A DNA stretch of 64,000 nt from Candidatus Poribacteria bacterium (GCA_012270865.1 JAAXHL010000132.1:62001-126000); one strand, 5' to 3'; shown: positions 7,986 to 16,922, numbered from the stretch's first letter. Notes: a model not told the origin generated them from the letters alone. Program-made: numbers and translations.

Positions 7986-8837
7986 TTATGCTACCGGGAA
8001 CCCATCACCAACAAGTGGCTTACCGTCTTCGACTTCAATGGTTGAAACGAGGATATGCCCCGGTGCTTGCGCATTGTTATAGCGGACATCCTGCGCCATG
8101 AAAATCATCACGAATGCTCTACGTTGATGGTCCGTGATATTCGGCGGCGTGCCGTGCCAGTTCAGACAGTGATGGAACATACACTCACCCGCTTTCAATT
8201 CTACTGGGGTACCGTGGCTGATGTCCAACTCCCGTCTCTCTGTCCACGGATTCGGCGGTGGTTCCCGCCCCTCTTCGTTGGCTTTTGCGGATGCCGCATT
8301 GAATGCCGCTCTCGCTTCGACCGAGAACCGTTCATCTTTGTGGCTCTTCGGCATAACGTGCATGCAACCGCTATCGACTGTCGCATCATCGAGCGCGAGC
8401 CAGCAGCTGACAATATTCGGAGGACTCAGGGGCCAAAAAAAGAAATCGTGATGGAATCCGAAATGCCCGTTATCATGCGGCGGTTTGGAGATAATCTGAT
8501 CGTGCCAGAGTCGGACTTCGGGGGTATTCAGAAGTGCACGTGCTGTCCCCGCAATGAGGGGGTTGTGGATAGCTGCCTCATAACTCGGCTCCCGCTTCCA
8601 CATATTCACGTATTGATGAATCGCACGCGGGTGACCGCTGCCGCGCTTGAGTTTATCTTCACGCCGATCGTGTCCAAATTTGAACTCCGGTGAAGAATCG
8701 TCGCCTTCGTTGAGTTCGAGTTCAATAACTGCATCTAAACCCGCACGCATCGCTTCAACGCCGTCGCCATCTAAAACCCTACCGAATTTGAGATACCCAT
8801 TCTCCTGAAAAAAATCGATCTGTTCTTGTGTTACCAT
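7986..8837 (-). CDS. phytanoyl-CoA dioxygenase (PhyH)-family Fe(II)/2-oxoglutarate oxygenase
   Basis: This is a 283-residue PhyH-family oxygenase. The start is set at the ATG at 8837, preceded by GGAGGAACATA; the track start at 8894 adds 19 unsupported residues. The protein opens TQEQIDFFQENGYLKF, typical of the family. The facial triad is HHD in FGFHHDFFFWPL plus the distal His in HCLNWHGTPPN, followed by the 2-oxoglutarate Arg in HQRRAF. These enzymes hydroxylate diverse small molecules with O2 and 2-oxoglutarate in the cytoplasm. The substrate cannot be deduced, and the gene stands alone. Confidence 0.88.
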   Translation of the reverse strand: MVTQEQIDFFQENGYLKFGRVLDGDGVEAMRAGLDAVIELELNEGDDSSPEFKFGHDRREDKLKRGSGHPRAIHQYVNMWKREPSYEAAIHNPLIAGTARALLNTPEVRLWHDQIISKPPHDNGHFGFHHDFFFWPLSPPNIVSCWLALDDATVDSGCMHVMPKSHKDERFSVEARAAFNAASAKANEEGREPPPNPWTERRELDISHGTPVELKAGECMFHHCLNWHGTPPNITDHQRRAFVMIFMAQDVRYNNAQAPGHILVSTIEVEDGKPLVGDGFPVA

Positions 8838-9508
8838 TATGTTCCTCCGTTGATTCAAACAATTTATTCCGCCGCTGCTTCCTGCAAAAGGCAAAGTCCC
8901 TCTGATATTAAATCATAGCATGGATACACTTGTTTATCAATCTCAATTTTTCAGACAAATCTGGATTGTGGGTGACACGGATGATGTGGATTGCGGAGGA
9001 GGTCGAGTGGTGATATGTTGTTTGTGTATTTGTCAGAATCACGGATTATTCGTGTTAACTGATTGTTAATTTTTTCTCGTTTCGTGGATAATGGGTTTCT
9101 CGGACGTAAATTATGAACATTTCGTGAACATGGCACGGATTTTCATGAACATTCGCGATCTGTTGAATTTTGGTGTTCGCAGTATATAGGGTTGTGAACG
9201 CATTCAGGGCGTGGGTTTGTGAGCGCAATAGATTCTGTGTACGATAATTTTTTTGCCAGGATGTTCACAAATGTTCACGAAATTGTTCACAATTCTTTTT
9301 TTCGTTTGTAAACAGAGCGAACGCAGTCAGAACGTGGTCTGATGACGTTTTTGAATTCTATGTTTCTGAAATTTTCGTGAACAATTTGGCAATTTTAATT
9401 TTCTCTATCTCTTTTGAAAGCACCACAAGTGTAGTGTTTGATTGGCTTTGTGGCACGCGAGGGATTCAGTCTGTTTTCAAGTTGTTCATGAAATGCGAAT
9501 TCTACCGG
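8838..9508. other. non-coding AT-rich gap with a cluster of TGTTCAC motifs
   Basis: No convincing gene is seen on either strand. Five exact TGTTCAC/GTGAACA heptamers lie in 260 bp (9124, 9262, 9272, 9284 and 9377), with looser versions around them. The ORF at 9377-9583 is antisense to the DUF433 gene and is not supported. Confidence 0.5.
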
Positions 9509-9733
9509 TTAACATTTGTTAATTTGGTTGGTGTACAGCTCATCTGCGTAAGCAAAACAGGCGCGAATATCTGTCTCGGTTAACTCGGGAAAATCGTGAA
9601 GCACCTCCGCGACTGCCATACCCGATGCCAGATATTCAAAGACATCATAAACGGTGATCCGCATTCCTCGAATACACGGCTGCCCGCTGCGTTTACCCGG
9701 TTCAATAGTAATAATGTCTCTATAGTCGTTCAT
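9509..9733 (-). CDS. DUF433 antitoxin-like protein
   Basis: This 74-residue DUF433 protein has the family pattern ITIEPGKRSGQPCIRGMRITVYDVFEYLASGM, ending in a helix that carries IRACFAYADEL. DUF433 proteins have a winged-helix-like DNA-binding fold and are usually the antitoxin next to a DUF5615 PIN-like toxin. The ATG at 9733 is preferred over the track's GTG at 9742 because GAGGTG sits 6 nt upstream. No DUF5615 ORF follows within the next several hundred bases, so the gene is orphaned. A TIR repeat (9761) lies directly upstream and may separate it from its native promoter. Confidence 0.85.
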   Translation of the reverse strand: MNDYRDIITIEPGKRSGQPCIRGMRITVYDVFEYLASGMAVAEVLHDFPELTETDIRACFAYADELYTNQINKC

Positions 9734-9760
9734 GGTAGCCACCTCTTCTTTATAAATAGT

Positions 9761-9893
9761 AGGACTTACGCATTCCGTCTTAAAGTCCCCCTACCTCCCT
9801 GATAAGGGGGATATGGGGGGTTGGGGGATTTAGGGGTTAATTCCTACTTTTTGCTTCTAAATGTCCAATATTTTCTCAATTTGCGTAAGTCCT
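9761..9893. repeat. 133-bp variant of the AGGACTTACGCA element, copy 3
   Basis: It has the same terminal inverted repeats as copies 1 and 2, but the G-rich core is expanded (an extra CCCCCTACCTCC and GGGGGGTTGGGGG). This suggests that the core grows by slippage or internal duplication. Confidence 0.85.
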
Positions 9894-10137
9894 GAATAGT
9901 TAAGAAAAGTATATCACAACTCGCGTCTGTTATCAACGGTTTTAGTGGGAAATTTCTAATTGGCAGGGTTAGGGGATCACGTTTTCTTATTGTCTGAATG
10001 CAGGTCGCATTTGGGCGAGTACGCCGCAAATCGCGGATTATCACGGATGACACGGATTTCGCAGATTGACACCCTGTGTAACATCAGGTTATCTGCTAAC
10101 CAGAGAACTGAATGACGCTGTCTGTGGGCACAGCAGT

Positions 10138-10419
10138 TTAACTTGCTATATCACGCGCTTGTGGTATTATTTGAGGAACAACGGAGTCTACTTCTCGAAT
10201 AGCATTCCAATCAATCACGGCTGTCCACAACTTTTCTTCTTCTGAGTAGTGAACAACGCCTTCAACCTCCAACTCTTCGCTGTAGATGATCAGGAGTTGT
10301 CCGTCTTGCAGGACAATTCCGGGACACTCAAGATCTGCTATCGTCCCAGCGCAGTTCAACCGGACCCTTCCTTTTGCATCTGCGTTGTGAAAGTCTGCGA
10401 AAACTCTGAGTTTGTTCAT
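10138..10419 (-). CDS. small acidic hypothetical protein
   Basis: The track ORF (10138-10653) is too long: its first 78 codons lie antisense to a decayed transposase. The plausible gene begins at the ATG at 10419 and encodes 93 residues. The product is acidic in its C-terminal half, with conserved-looking blocks such as FADFHNADAKGRVRLN and YSEEEKLWTAVIDW. No catalytic motif, signal peptide or membrane segment is seen and I do not recognise the family. No strong ribosome-binding site is present, perhaps because the insertion of the IS remnant replaced the upstream region. Confidence 0.5.
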   Translation of the reverse strand: MNKLRVFADFHNADAKGRVRLNCAGTIADLECPGIVLQDGQLLIIYSEELEVEGVVHYSEEEKLWTAVIDWNAIREVDSVVPQIIPQARDIAS

Positions 10420-10422
10420 CAG

Positions 10423-10724
10423 TTTACACTGCTGACTGCGACGGTGTATACGGATGGTTGGCGTGGGTATAACTCTATTCAGCTCATCCGTGAGACCGTT
10501 TGTCATAAGATGGCGAGTGGGCGAGAGATACAGACGGTGATGGTCTTTACGAGATCCATACAAATACGATTGAAGGTGTCTGGACAACAGTTCGTAACTT
10601 CCTTTGTCCGTTTCGCGGTGTTGACAAAAAGTTTCTCTCCGGTTACATCGCAATCTGTGAGTTCGTCATGAATCTGAAATCTGTCAATTTTATATCAAAA
10701 CTTGTAAAAAGCATTTACTCTTGA
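10423..10724 (+). pseudogene. IS1595-family transposase remnant (C-terminal DDE part)
   Basis: The first frame reads TVYTDGWRGYNSIQ, the second-Asp block of IS1595/ISSpo-type DDE transposases. After a +1 shift near 10515 the reading continues DGDGLYEIHTNTIEGVWTTV, then RNFLCPFRGVDKKFLSGYIA, the conserved HTNTIEG-x-W plus G-V-x-K-x-x-L-x-x-Y end of the family. The N-terminal two-thirds is missing. It is non-functional and ends at the TGA at 10722-10724. Confidence 0.82.
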
Positions 10725-10873
10725 AATGAGCGAACTCCTGGAACCTAATTGCTTTACCCATTCAATAAACTCACTCAACGATGAGATTCGGGTGGGTTCG
10801 TTTGTATCCATTTTGTTCTATGCCTTTCGGTAGTTTGTATTTGTGAAGGCACAACGGCGCGTGCCTACTGCTT

Positions 10874-11632
10874 TTAAATTGGAAATTGGTGATTGCCTGC
10901 AGTCAACCCGCCATCAATGACGAAGACCGCGCCCGTCGCGAAACTGGCTTCATCGGAGGCGAGGAACAGCGCTGCGTTCGCAATATCAACGGGTTGTCCG
11001 ATGCGTCCTAACGGATACCACGGCGTTATCTCGTCCAAGATTTGAGGGTTCCGTTCAATCATCGGTTCCCACACTTCCGTCTGAATCGTTCCGGGACAGA
11101 TACAGTTGATACGGATGTTATCCTTGCCGTGTGCAACTGCCATAGAGCGCGTGAGTGCGATAACACCGCCTTTCGCAGCAGAGTACGCATGGATACCTTG
11201 TAACCCGATGAGTCCGTTGACAGAGGCGATGTTAACAATACTTCCACCACCATTCTGTTGCATGACAGGGATAGCCGCGTTGGAACAGTGACTCGTCCCT
11301 TGGAGCGCGACCGCCAAGTTCGCATCCCAATTGTTGTTTAGAACATCGGCAGTCGAGCAAATGGCGTTGTTCACCAAAATGTCAACCGTGCCGTAGGCAT
11401 CAACAGTCTCCGCAATAAGCCTCTCAGCATCCACAGCATTAGAGACATCAGCATTAACAAACATCGCCTCGCCGCCTGCATCAGTGATTGCAGCAACAGT
11501 CTCAGTGCCGTTGGCATCATTTACATCATCAACGACAACTTTAGCACCTTCTTCAGCAAACCGAAGTGCCACGGCTTTGCCGATCCCGCGTCCTGCTCCT
11601 GTGACAATGGCTATTTTGTTATTCAACCGCAT
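10874..11632 (-). CDS. SDR-family NAD(P)-dependent oxidoreductase
   Basis: This is a classical short-chain dehydrogenase of about 252 residues. The Rossmann motif is IVTGAGRGIGKAVALRF, the structural NNA is in DILVNNAICST, and the catalytic Ser and YxxxK are in IVNIASVNGL and YSAAKGGVIALTRSMA. The ending, ASFATGAVFVIDGGLTAG, is typical. The start is placed at the ATG at 11632 with AGGA upstream. The track start at 11737 fuses 35 residues that resemble the N-terminus of an unrelated antitoxin. The substrate is probably a sugar alcohol or secondary alcohol but is not determinable. The family and the start are certain to a high degree. Confidence 0.9.
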   Translation of the reverse strand: MRLNNKIAIVTGAGRGIGKAVALRFAEEGAKVVVDDVNDANGTETVAAITDAGGEAMFVNADVSNAVDAERLIAETVDAYGTVDILVNNAICSTADVLNNNWDANLAVALQGTSHCSNAAIPVMQQNGGGSIVNIASVNGLIGLQGIHAYSAAKGGVIALTRSMAVAHGKDNIRINCICPGTIQTEVWEPMIERNPQILDEITPWYPLGRIGQPVDIANAALFLASDEASFATGAVFVIDGGLTAGNHQFPI

Positions 11633-11737
11633 TTTTGGTCCTGTATCTTTTTCTTGAAAGTTAGGAATATCAAAAACGGCTTTTGCATTGTAAAATTTAC
11701 CGCGTTCACCTTTAGAGAAATCATATTTTGCTTTCAC
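11633..11737 (-). pseudogene. N-terminal stub of an antitoxin-like gene
   Basis: The 35 codons upstream of and in frame with the SDR encode MKAKYDFSKGERGKFYNAKA and then VFDIPNF. 'YDFSKGxRGKFYxxxAxFxxP' is the opening of a common small antitoxin family annotated as CopG-like or hypothetical. The remainder of that protein is absent, so this is a truncated gene joined by chance or deletion to the SDR frame. Confidence 0.6.
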
Positions 11738-11756
11738 TTATTTTATATGGTATAAT
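11728..11756 (+). promoter_or_regulatory. sigma70-type promoter for the toxin/DUF2283 pair
   Basis: TTGCTT and a perfect TATAAT are separated by exactly 17 bp. The predicted start is about 50 nt upstream of the ATG at 11811. Confidence 0.6.
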
Positions 11757-11810
11757 AAGAAGTAGATTGCAAGTTAGCGTTTAGCGTTTAAAGACCTGAA
11801 GAGGAAATAC

Positions 11811-12143
11811 ATGACTCCAATTAGCATACGTTGGAAAGTCCATGACCGGTATGGAAACGAGATTTATCTAACACATGAACGGTGGCAACATATTACTGCC
11901 TCAATTAATCATCCAGATATGGCAAACTGTGAAGAGCAACTAAAGGCCACAATTCAGTATGGTAGGCGAAAACAAGATTCGTTGAACCCGCAAAAGTACC
12001 GATATACTAATGCTTTCGTCAATTTGCCAGCAGATAATACACATATTACTGCAATTGTCCTTTTCCGGTTTCGCGAAAGTTCAAATGGCGATCCTATCTC
12101 AAATAACTATATTGTTACAGCTTATCAGAAAAGGATTGGATAA
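11811..12143 (+). CDS. putative BECR/RelE-like toxin of a toxin-antitoxin pair
   Basis: This 110-residue protein opens WKVHDRYGNEIYLTHERWQH, continues TIQYGRRKQDSLNPQKYRY and ends NNYIVTAYQKRIG. It resembles the small basic nucleases with a barnase/EndoU/colicin/RelE-like (BECR) fold, in which 'xLTxERWxHI' and a late '(Y/F)xVTAY' are recurrent. The assignment rests on pattern memory, so the fold is an inference. The next gene, encoding a DUF2283 protein, begins 8 bp after its stop, giving a typical toxin-antitoxin layout. A good promoter lies just upstream. No export signal is present. Confidence 0.62.
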   Translation: MTPISIRWKVHDRYGNEIYLTHERWQHITASINHPDMANCEEQLKATIQYGRRKQDSLNPQKYRYTNAFVNLPADNTHITAIVLFRFRESSNGDPISNNYIVTAYQKRIG

Positions 12144-12151
12144 AAAAAATT

Positions 12152-12508
12152 ATGGCGCAATCAGTTTCTAACTACGATGAAGTAAGCGACACGTTGTATG
12201 TCTCGTTTGCCCCCAGTGAACACGCAACAGGTATTGAATTGACTTCCCATATTTTATTGCGGTTCAACAAACAGGAGCGTAAAGCTGTTGGGTTAACGTT
12301 CCTTGAGTACTCTTTACTTGCCCAGAAAACGGACATGGGCCCCCGGAGTTTTCCGCTCACCGGCTTAACCGAATTGTCTGAGGAACTTCGAGACATTGTC
12401 TTAGATATTCTCCAGCGTCCACCTGTCAGCGATGTGCTTTTGCTTTCATTGTATACACCCTCAATTTCCGAAACGATTCCGATTACGCTTCTGCAAGCAG
12501 CCTGGTAA
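12152..12508 (+). CDS. DUF2283 family protein, putative antitoxin
   Basis: This 118-residue protein has the DUF2283 pattern YDEVSDTLYVSF near residue 8, then ILLRFNKQERKAVGLTFLEY, where 'YDxxxDxLYI' and 'D/N-x-x-G-x-VVGIxIL' are the family marks. The C-terminal half, GPRSFPLTGLTELSEELRDI onwards, is an extension that may bind the partner. DUF2283 proteins are frequently encoded beside small toxins. Here the gene follows the 110-residue putative nuclease by 8 bp on the same strand, so it is most simply its antitoxin. DNA binding or toxin binding has not been shown for this combination as far as I know. Confidence 0.75.
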   Translation: MAQSVSNYDEVSDTLYVSFAPSEHATGIELTSHILLRFNKQERKAVGLTFLEYSLLAQKTDMGPRSFPLTGLTELSEELRDIVLDILQRPPVSDVLLLSLYTPSISETIPITLLQAAW

Positions 12509-12527
12509 ACAGATTTGCAATATAGCC

Positions 12528-13289
12528 TTAATGTTGCAGCGTCTGTGAGATGAAAAGTTTCGTACGTTCGTGCTGTGGATTGTCAAAGAAATCTGCAGGT
12601 GCTGCTTCCTCTACAACGACACCTTCATCGAAGAACATGACGCGATCCGCCACTTCTCGTGCAAATCCCATCTCATGCGTAACAACCAGCATCGTCATAC
12701 CGGAATGTGCAAGTTCACGCATCACATCTAACACTTCTGAGATCATCTCTGGGTCAAGCGCACTTGTCGGTTCATCAAAGAGCATAATCTTTGGCTCCAT
12801 TGCCAATGCCCTTGCGATGGCGACGCGCTGCTGTTGTCCACCCGATATTTCTGCCGGATATTTATACGCTTGATCAGCAATATCCATCCGCTCTAACAAA
12901 GCCAAAGCCGCTTCTTCCGCTGCACGCTTTGACATCTTCCGCACTTGGATGGGACCTAAGGTTATATTTTTTATATTTGTTAGATGTGGGAATAGATTGA
13001 ACTGTTGGAAAACCATTCCGACTTCCTGACGAATAAGATTGATATTACGCAGATCATTGCTCAACTCAATTCCATCAACAATGATGGTGCCGCGTTGATG
13101 TTCCTCAAGGCGATTGATGGTTCGGATAAACGTGGATTTTCCTGATCCAGAGGGACCGCAAATTACCGCCTTTTCTCCCTTTTTGAAGGTGGTGGTAATC
13201 CCTTTGAGGACATGAAAATCATCAAACCATTTGTGAACATCTTCACATATAATAATTGGATCGTTTGTGATATTTTCGTTTTCAGTCAT
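12528..13289 (-). CDS. aapP: amino-acid ABC transporter ATP-binding protein (AapP/GlnQ type)
   Basis: This 253-residue ATPase belongs to a polar amino-acid uptake system. Walker A is [20 protein letters not shown], the Q-loop is [12 protein letters not shown], the signature is [20 protein letters not shown], Walker B is [14 protein letters not shown], and the H-loop is [18 protein letters not shown]. The length is normal. AAGGAA precedes the ATG. It is the last gene of the aapJ-(insert)-aapQ-aapM-aapP run and energises import by the two upstream permeases at the inner membrane. The substrate class (general L-amino acids) is inferred from the AapJ-like binding protein. Confidence 0.95.
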   Translation of the reverse strand: MTENENITNDPIIICEDVHKWFDDFHVLKGITTTFKKGEKAVICGPSGSGKSTFIRTINRLEEHQRGTIIVDGIELSNDLRNINLIRQEVGMVFQQFNLFPHLTNIKNITLGPIQVRKMSKRAAEEAALALLERMDIADQAYKYPAEISGGQQQRVAIARALAMEPKIMLFDEPTSALDPEMISEVLDVMRELAHSGMTMLVVTHEMGFAREVADRVMFFDEGVVVEEAAPADFFDNPQHERTKLFISQTLQH

Positions 13290-13353
13290 TTTCTGATTCC
13301 TTCTTCAATCATAGCAAATTAGAGCGGATTGATGTTAAAAATTCCGCGTGCTT

Positions 13354-14550
13354 TCAGATGCCTACATTTCCGTGTCCGAAACTCAACTCTGATTCAACTC
13401 TCTGGCTACCGAAGGACATTGCATAACAAAAAACAAAATAGATAATCGCAATAAATAGATAGACTTCAGGTTGGAGTCCTTGCCAGTTTGGGTTCCCGAG
13501 GATGCTTCTGGCTATCCCTAACAGATCAAGGAGTCCAACAATAGATACCAAAGTTGTATCCTTAAAAAGTGCGATACTTTGTCCAACGATCGCCGGAATA
13601 ACAGCTCGTAATGCCTGTGGTAAAACGATGAAAAGCATCGTTTTCGGGTAAGTGAGTCCCACGGCTTGTGCAGCCTCAACTTGTCCTTGCGGAATCGCTT
13701 GAAGTCCGCCCCGCACGTTCTCTGCCATATATGAAGCGGAGAAAAGCGTTAGCACAACCATCGCGCGTATAACTTTATCAAGTTGAAAATCACCGGGCAT
13801 GAAAATGGGTAACAATATACTACCCATAAACAGTAAAGTTATCAAAGGCACACCACGGATCGTCTCAATATAAACGGTGGAGACCCACCTTACCGCTGGC
13901 AGTTGACTTCTCCGTCCAAGTGCCAATAGTACGCCCAGTGGAAAGCAAGCGACGATCCCGATAGCAGCCAGAATCAGTGTAAGCAGAAGTCCACCCCAAT
14001 GTGTTGTCGTTACAGTGTTCGCACCGAAACCGTGCAGCGTTATCATCGTCAACGGAAAGGAGAGAACCCAACCTATTATTACCCAACGTTTCCAATGATC
14101 CCTGTTTCGTCCAATCGCGAAACAGACTGCGAGGATAACAGTCGCGATCAGCGCGTGTTCTCGAATAGAGACATAAAAAGGCAAAATAACGATGATCGCG
14201 CCAAGGCAACCGATAGCGACTGTAATTTGCCGAATCAATCCATTCCAAATGCCAGCACTCAGCCCCAATAAGACTGCCAACCCATATATAACAACGGCAA
14301 TTTTCCATGCCTGTTCTAAAGGATAAGCACCCATTGACAAGATTTGCAAATTAGCAGGGATAACTGCCCACTGTGCTTGTGTGAATGCCCATGTGAAAAA
14401 ACTCTTAGCAGCAAAGAATAGAACGACAAAACCTAAGCAGGTTAAAATGGTATTATACCATGTGCTAAACAGGTTATCTTTTACCCATTTCACAGGACCT
14501 TTTTTCGTACTTGGGGGTTTAACTTCTTGTGTTGATGTCAGTTCTTCCAC
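13354..14550 (-). CDS. aapM: amino-acid ABC transporter permease (AapM type)
   Basis: This 398-residue inner-membrane permease has the long N-terminal multi-TM extension characteristic of the AapM/BztC group, then a binding-protein-dependent transport domain in the C-terminal half. The EAA loop is EAAQAVGLTYPKTMLFIVLP, and ENVRGGLQAIPQGQ is also typical of polar amino-acid permeases. The start is a GTG. It pairs with AapQ upstream; the two permeases would form the heterodimeric channel served by AapP. Spacing to its neighbours is short, consistent with one transcript. Confidence 0.92.
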   Translation of the reverse strand: MEELTSTQEVKPPSTKKGPVKWVKDNLFSTWYNTILTCLGFVVLFFAAKSFFTWAFTQAQWAVIPANLQILSMGAYPLEQAWKIAVVIYGLAVLLGLSAGIWNGLIRQITVAIGCLGAIIVILPFYVSIREHALIATVILAVCFAIGRNRDHWKRWVIIGWVLSFPLTMITLHGFGANTVTTTHWGGLLLTLILAAIGIVACFPLGVLLALGRRSQLPAVRWVSTVYIETIRGVPLITLLFMGSILLPIFMPGDFQLDKVIRAMVVLTLFSASYMAENVRGGLQAIPQGQVEAAQAVGLTYPKTMLFIVLPQALRAVIPAIVGQSIALFKDTTLVSIVGLLDLLGIARSILGNPNWQGLQPEVYLFIAIIYFVFCYAMSFGSQRVESELSFGHGNVGI

Positions 14551-14579
14551 TTTTCTATCCTTTTTTACATCTATCTTTA

Positions 14580-15809
14580 TTATCTACTAAATCGGGTGAT
14601 TCTACGGTTATACCAATTCATGAAAGCGGATGTCGTTAGACTCAGTATGAGATAACTCACCATAATCATAGCGAAGATAGGAATAGATTGTCCCGTCTGA
14701 TTAATCATCGTTTCTCCAACCATAAACAGGTCAGGGAAGCCGATGAAGATTGCAAGACTTGAGTTCTTGGCAAGGTTCAGATATTGACTCGTGAGCGGTG
14801 GCACAATTATCGGAATCGCTTGGGGGATGACAACTAAACGCAATACTTGTGATTCTTTCAAACCGACGGACCTGGCTGCCTCCCGTTGTCCCTTTACCAC
14901 TGCTTGTATACCGCTTCTCACCACTTCGGCAATAAATGCACTTGTATAGATAGCGAGTCCGATTAAGAGTGCCGAGAACTCTGGGGTAAAATTTATCCCG
15001 CCTTCAAAGTTAAAACCTTGTAGCACAGGTCGTTCTAATTCAAGGGGTGTTTCTGGTGTTAGAAACCATCCGGCAATGGTGATTATCAGAAATATAGGGG
15101 CAGCAGTCCACTTCGCGCTAAAAATTAAATGAGAAATAAAAGAAGGACGGTCGATCTCTCGAATTTTACGAAACTGAAAGAGATAACGGAATGCTGCAAG
15201 ACCCAGAACAACAAAAATCGCTAAAATGATACCCGACAGAAGATACCACAACCAAGTGTTAAATCCAGCGGCTCGTTCAACGGAGGGAAGGTATACACCC
15301 CGATTGTTAATGAAAATATTATTGGAAAAACTGATACTCTCTCGCACAACAGGAAGTACCCGCGTGAGCGCATACCAAAACAGAATCTGTAGGAGGAGCG
15401 GAACATTACGAAAACATTCTACGTAGACGGATGCTATTTGACGGATGAGCCAATTGCTCGAAAGGCGAGCAATCCCAAAAAAGAAGCCGATAAAAGTCGC
15501 ACAAAATATCCCAATAATACTTACTTTGAGCGTGTTAACAATACCAACCCAAAACGCTTTGAGATATGTTTCGGAAGGATCGAAATCAATGCCTTCGGAT
15601 AATTCAAATCCTGCTTCGGTGTTTAGAAAACTCAGACTCAGTTCTATACCCTGTCTACTGAGTCCGTTTAGCATATTTGAGTATAGGAATACTGCTAACA
15701 AAATGATGCCGACAACGAAAAGCACCTGAAAAAAGACTTTCAGAAACCGAACGTCTCGATAGAATGGGATTTTATCTGATATGATCTTATGTGTATTATC
15801 TTCCATCAT
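14580..15809 (-). CDS. aapQ: amino-acid ABC transporter permease (AapQ type)
   Basis: This 409-residue multi-spanning permease is homologous to AapQ/BztB. It has several N-terminal hydrophobic segments, the conserved NVPLLLQILFWYALTRVLP region, and the EAA loop REAARSVGLKESQVLRLVVI. The C-terminal part, SSLAIFIGFPDLFMVGETMI, is typical of the group. It is about 30 bp upstream of aapM on the same strand. The matching binding protein gene (17091) lies further upstream than usual, with an unrelated secreted-protein gene and a repeat element between them. Confidence 0.92.
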   Translation of the reverse strand: MMEDNTHKIISDKIPFYRDVRFLKVFFQVLFVVGIILLAVFLYSNMLNGLSRQGIELSLSFLNTEAGFELSEGIDFDPSETYLKAFWVGIVNTLKVSIIGIFCATFIGFFFGIARLSSNWLIRQIASVYVECFRNVPLLLQILFWYALTRVLPVVRESISFSNNIFINNRGVYLPSVERAAGFNTWLWYLLSGIILAIFVVLGLAAFRYLFQFRKIREIDRPSFISHLIFSAKWTAAPIFLIITIAGWFLTPETPLELERPVLQGFNFEGGINFTPEFSALLIGLAIYTSAFIAEVVRSGIQAVVKGQREAARSVGLKESQVLRLVVIPQAIPIIVPPLTSQYLNLAKNSSLAIFIGFPDLFMVGETMINQTGQSIPIFAMIMVSYLILSLTTSAFMNWYNRRITRFSR

Positions 15810-15917
15810 TTGCTGCTTTTGCGATACAGTTTCAAGCGGATATGAAAACGGAAACCCAAACCAAGTTATTACTGGATTCAGGTTTCCGATTTAGGAAATG
15901 TCCGATATTGCTTGTGC

Positions 15918-16613
15918 TTATCGGGCGTTTTTGATGCGTCCCCATGTCGTTGCGAGCTTGCGCTTAGGTTCTACGGGATAACTATCATCGCCGAAGAACT
16001 CAATTTCGCCAATTTGAAAGTACGCCCCAGCAGGGTTCGATGCGGTGTCAAAAGTAACATGCCGGAAAAACCGATACCCGACCTTTTGAACATCGTAATC
16101 TTCGCCTGCCTCAAACAGGACGACTTGCAGTCGTTGATCCCAAAAGCTATCCCCATCGTGAGCATAGATGGTCTCAAATTCCTCGCCGTCGTTTGATCCC
16201 TGAACTTCCCACACTGTCGGGTCCCTTGCGGGAACATCGTTTGCTGAAGATACGGTGAAGTGTGTCAAGGCATACTGCTCCTCAAACTCAGCTGTCACAT
16301 GTAGACCTTCATCCGGAATGCCGCCGCCACGTCCGCAGCACCATTTGTCATTGCTGGGTCCAAGGCGGTTATCGAAGACGTTAAACGCAAATTCCCCGCC
16401 CGCGAATCCGGGTTCATCGTTAGCCGTGAAAATGGCATCGTAACCTTCATCTGCTTCAGGATCGCCATCGTCTTCTGGGTCGGTGAGGTCGCCTCCGAGC
16501 AGTTCATCCGTTCCTGTTCCCAAGACTTCCTCCGCTTGTGCTATGTTGATCGTACCGATAACACAAAAGGCTATCATCAGCACAAGTCCTGCTAATATGA
16601 ACATATTTTTCAT
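15918..16613 (-). CDS. secreted discoidin-like (F5/8 type C) protein with TTWG C-terminal tail
   Basis: This is a 231-residue secreted protein. The start is set at the ATG at 16613 (AGGAGA 9 nt upstream), giving the signal peptide MKNMFILAGLVLMIAFCVIG. The acidic linker around residues 45-70 is followed by a galactose-binding-like fold: NVFDNRLGPSNDKWCC, then LTHFTVSSANDVPARDPTVW, VQGSNDGEEFETIY and YRFFRHVTF are discoidin-type marks. The protein ends KLATTWGRIKNAR. The same kind of tail closes the unrelated LamG protein at 45936. It interrupts the aap operon, and its function is probably glycan or surface binding. Confidence 0.78.
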   Translation of the reverse strand: MKNMFILAGLVLMIAFCVIGTINIAQAEEVLGTGTDELLGGDLTDPEDDGDPEADEGYDAIFTANDEPGFAGGEFAFNVFDNRLGPSNDKWCCGRGGGIPDEGLHVTAEFEEQYALTHFTVSSANDVPARDPTVWEVQGSNDGEEFETIYAHDGDSFWDQRLQVVLFEAGEDYDVQKVGYRFFRHVTFDTASNPAGAYFQIGEIEFFGDDSYPVEPKRKLATTWGRIKNAR

Positions 16614-16922
16614 ATTGTTCAATCTCCTAAGAGAAATGAATCTCACTTTTACGTGAGTTTCGCGTTAAGTAGGTGCGTTTGAATAAACTGCACCCTTTTT
16701 ACCATACAATCTTTAGTGTAGTGGATTTCAGAATTAATGAAACACGCCATAGCGGGCAAGGTAACCTTGAAGAAACACCCAAGGAAAACCCTACAAAGGG
16801 TGGTCTCCTCAATCACTGAAATGTCTCTTTAATTATTGGTTTTACCGTAATCTGTGTTCCATAATAATATATTATTCCATATTATTATGGAAAATTCAAT
16901 ATCATTTTCAGAAATATAGAAA
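16614..16922. other. non-coding gap with an AT-rich palindrome
   Basis: No gene is seen. CCATAATAAT and ATTATTATGG form a perfect 10-bp inverted repeat at 16859-16890. A GAAGAAACACCCAAG segment at about 16771 also occurs near 43235, suggesting a decayed interspersed repeat. Confidence 0.45.

Noticed and set aside
8055-8693. 212-residue plus-strand ORF
   Set aside because: Shadow of the PhyH oxygenase on the other strand, which has all iron ligands.
10249-10671. 140-residue plus-strand ORF
   Set aside because: Only its last part encodes the transposase remnant, out of frame beyond 10515; the first part is antisense to the small gene.
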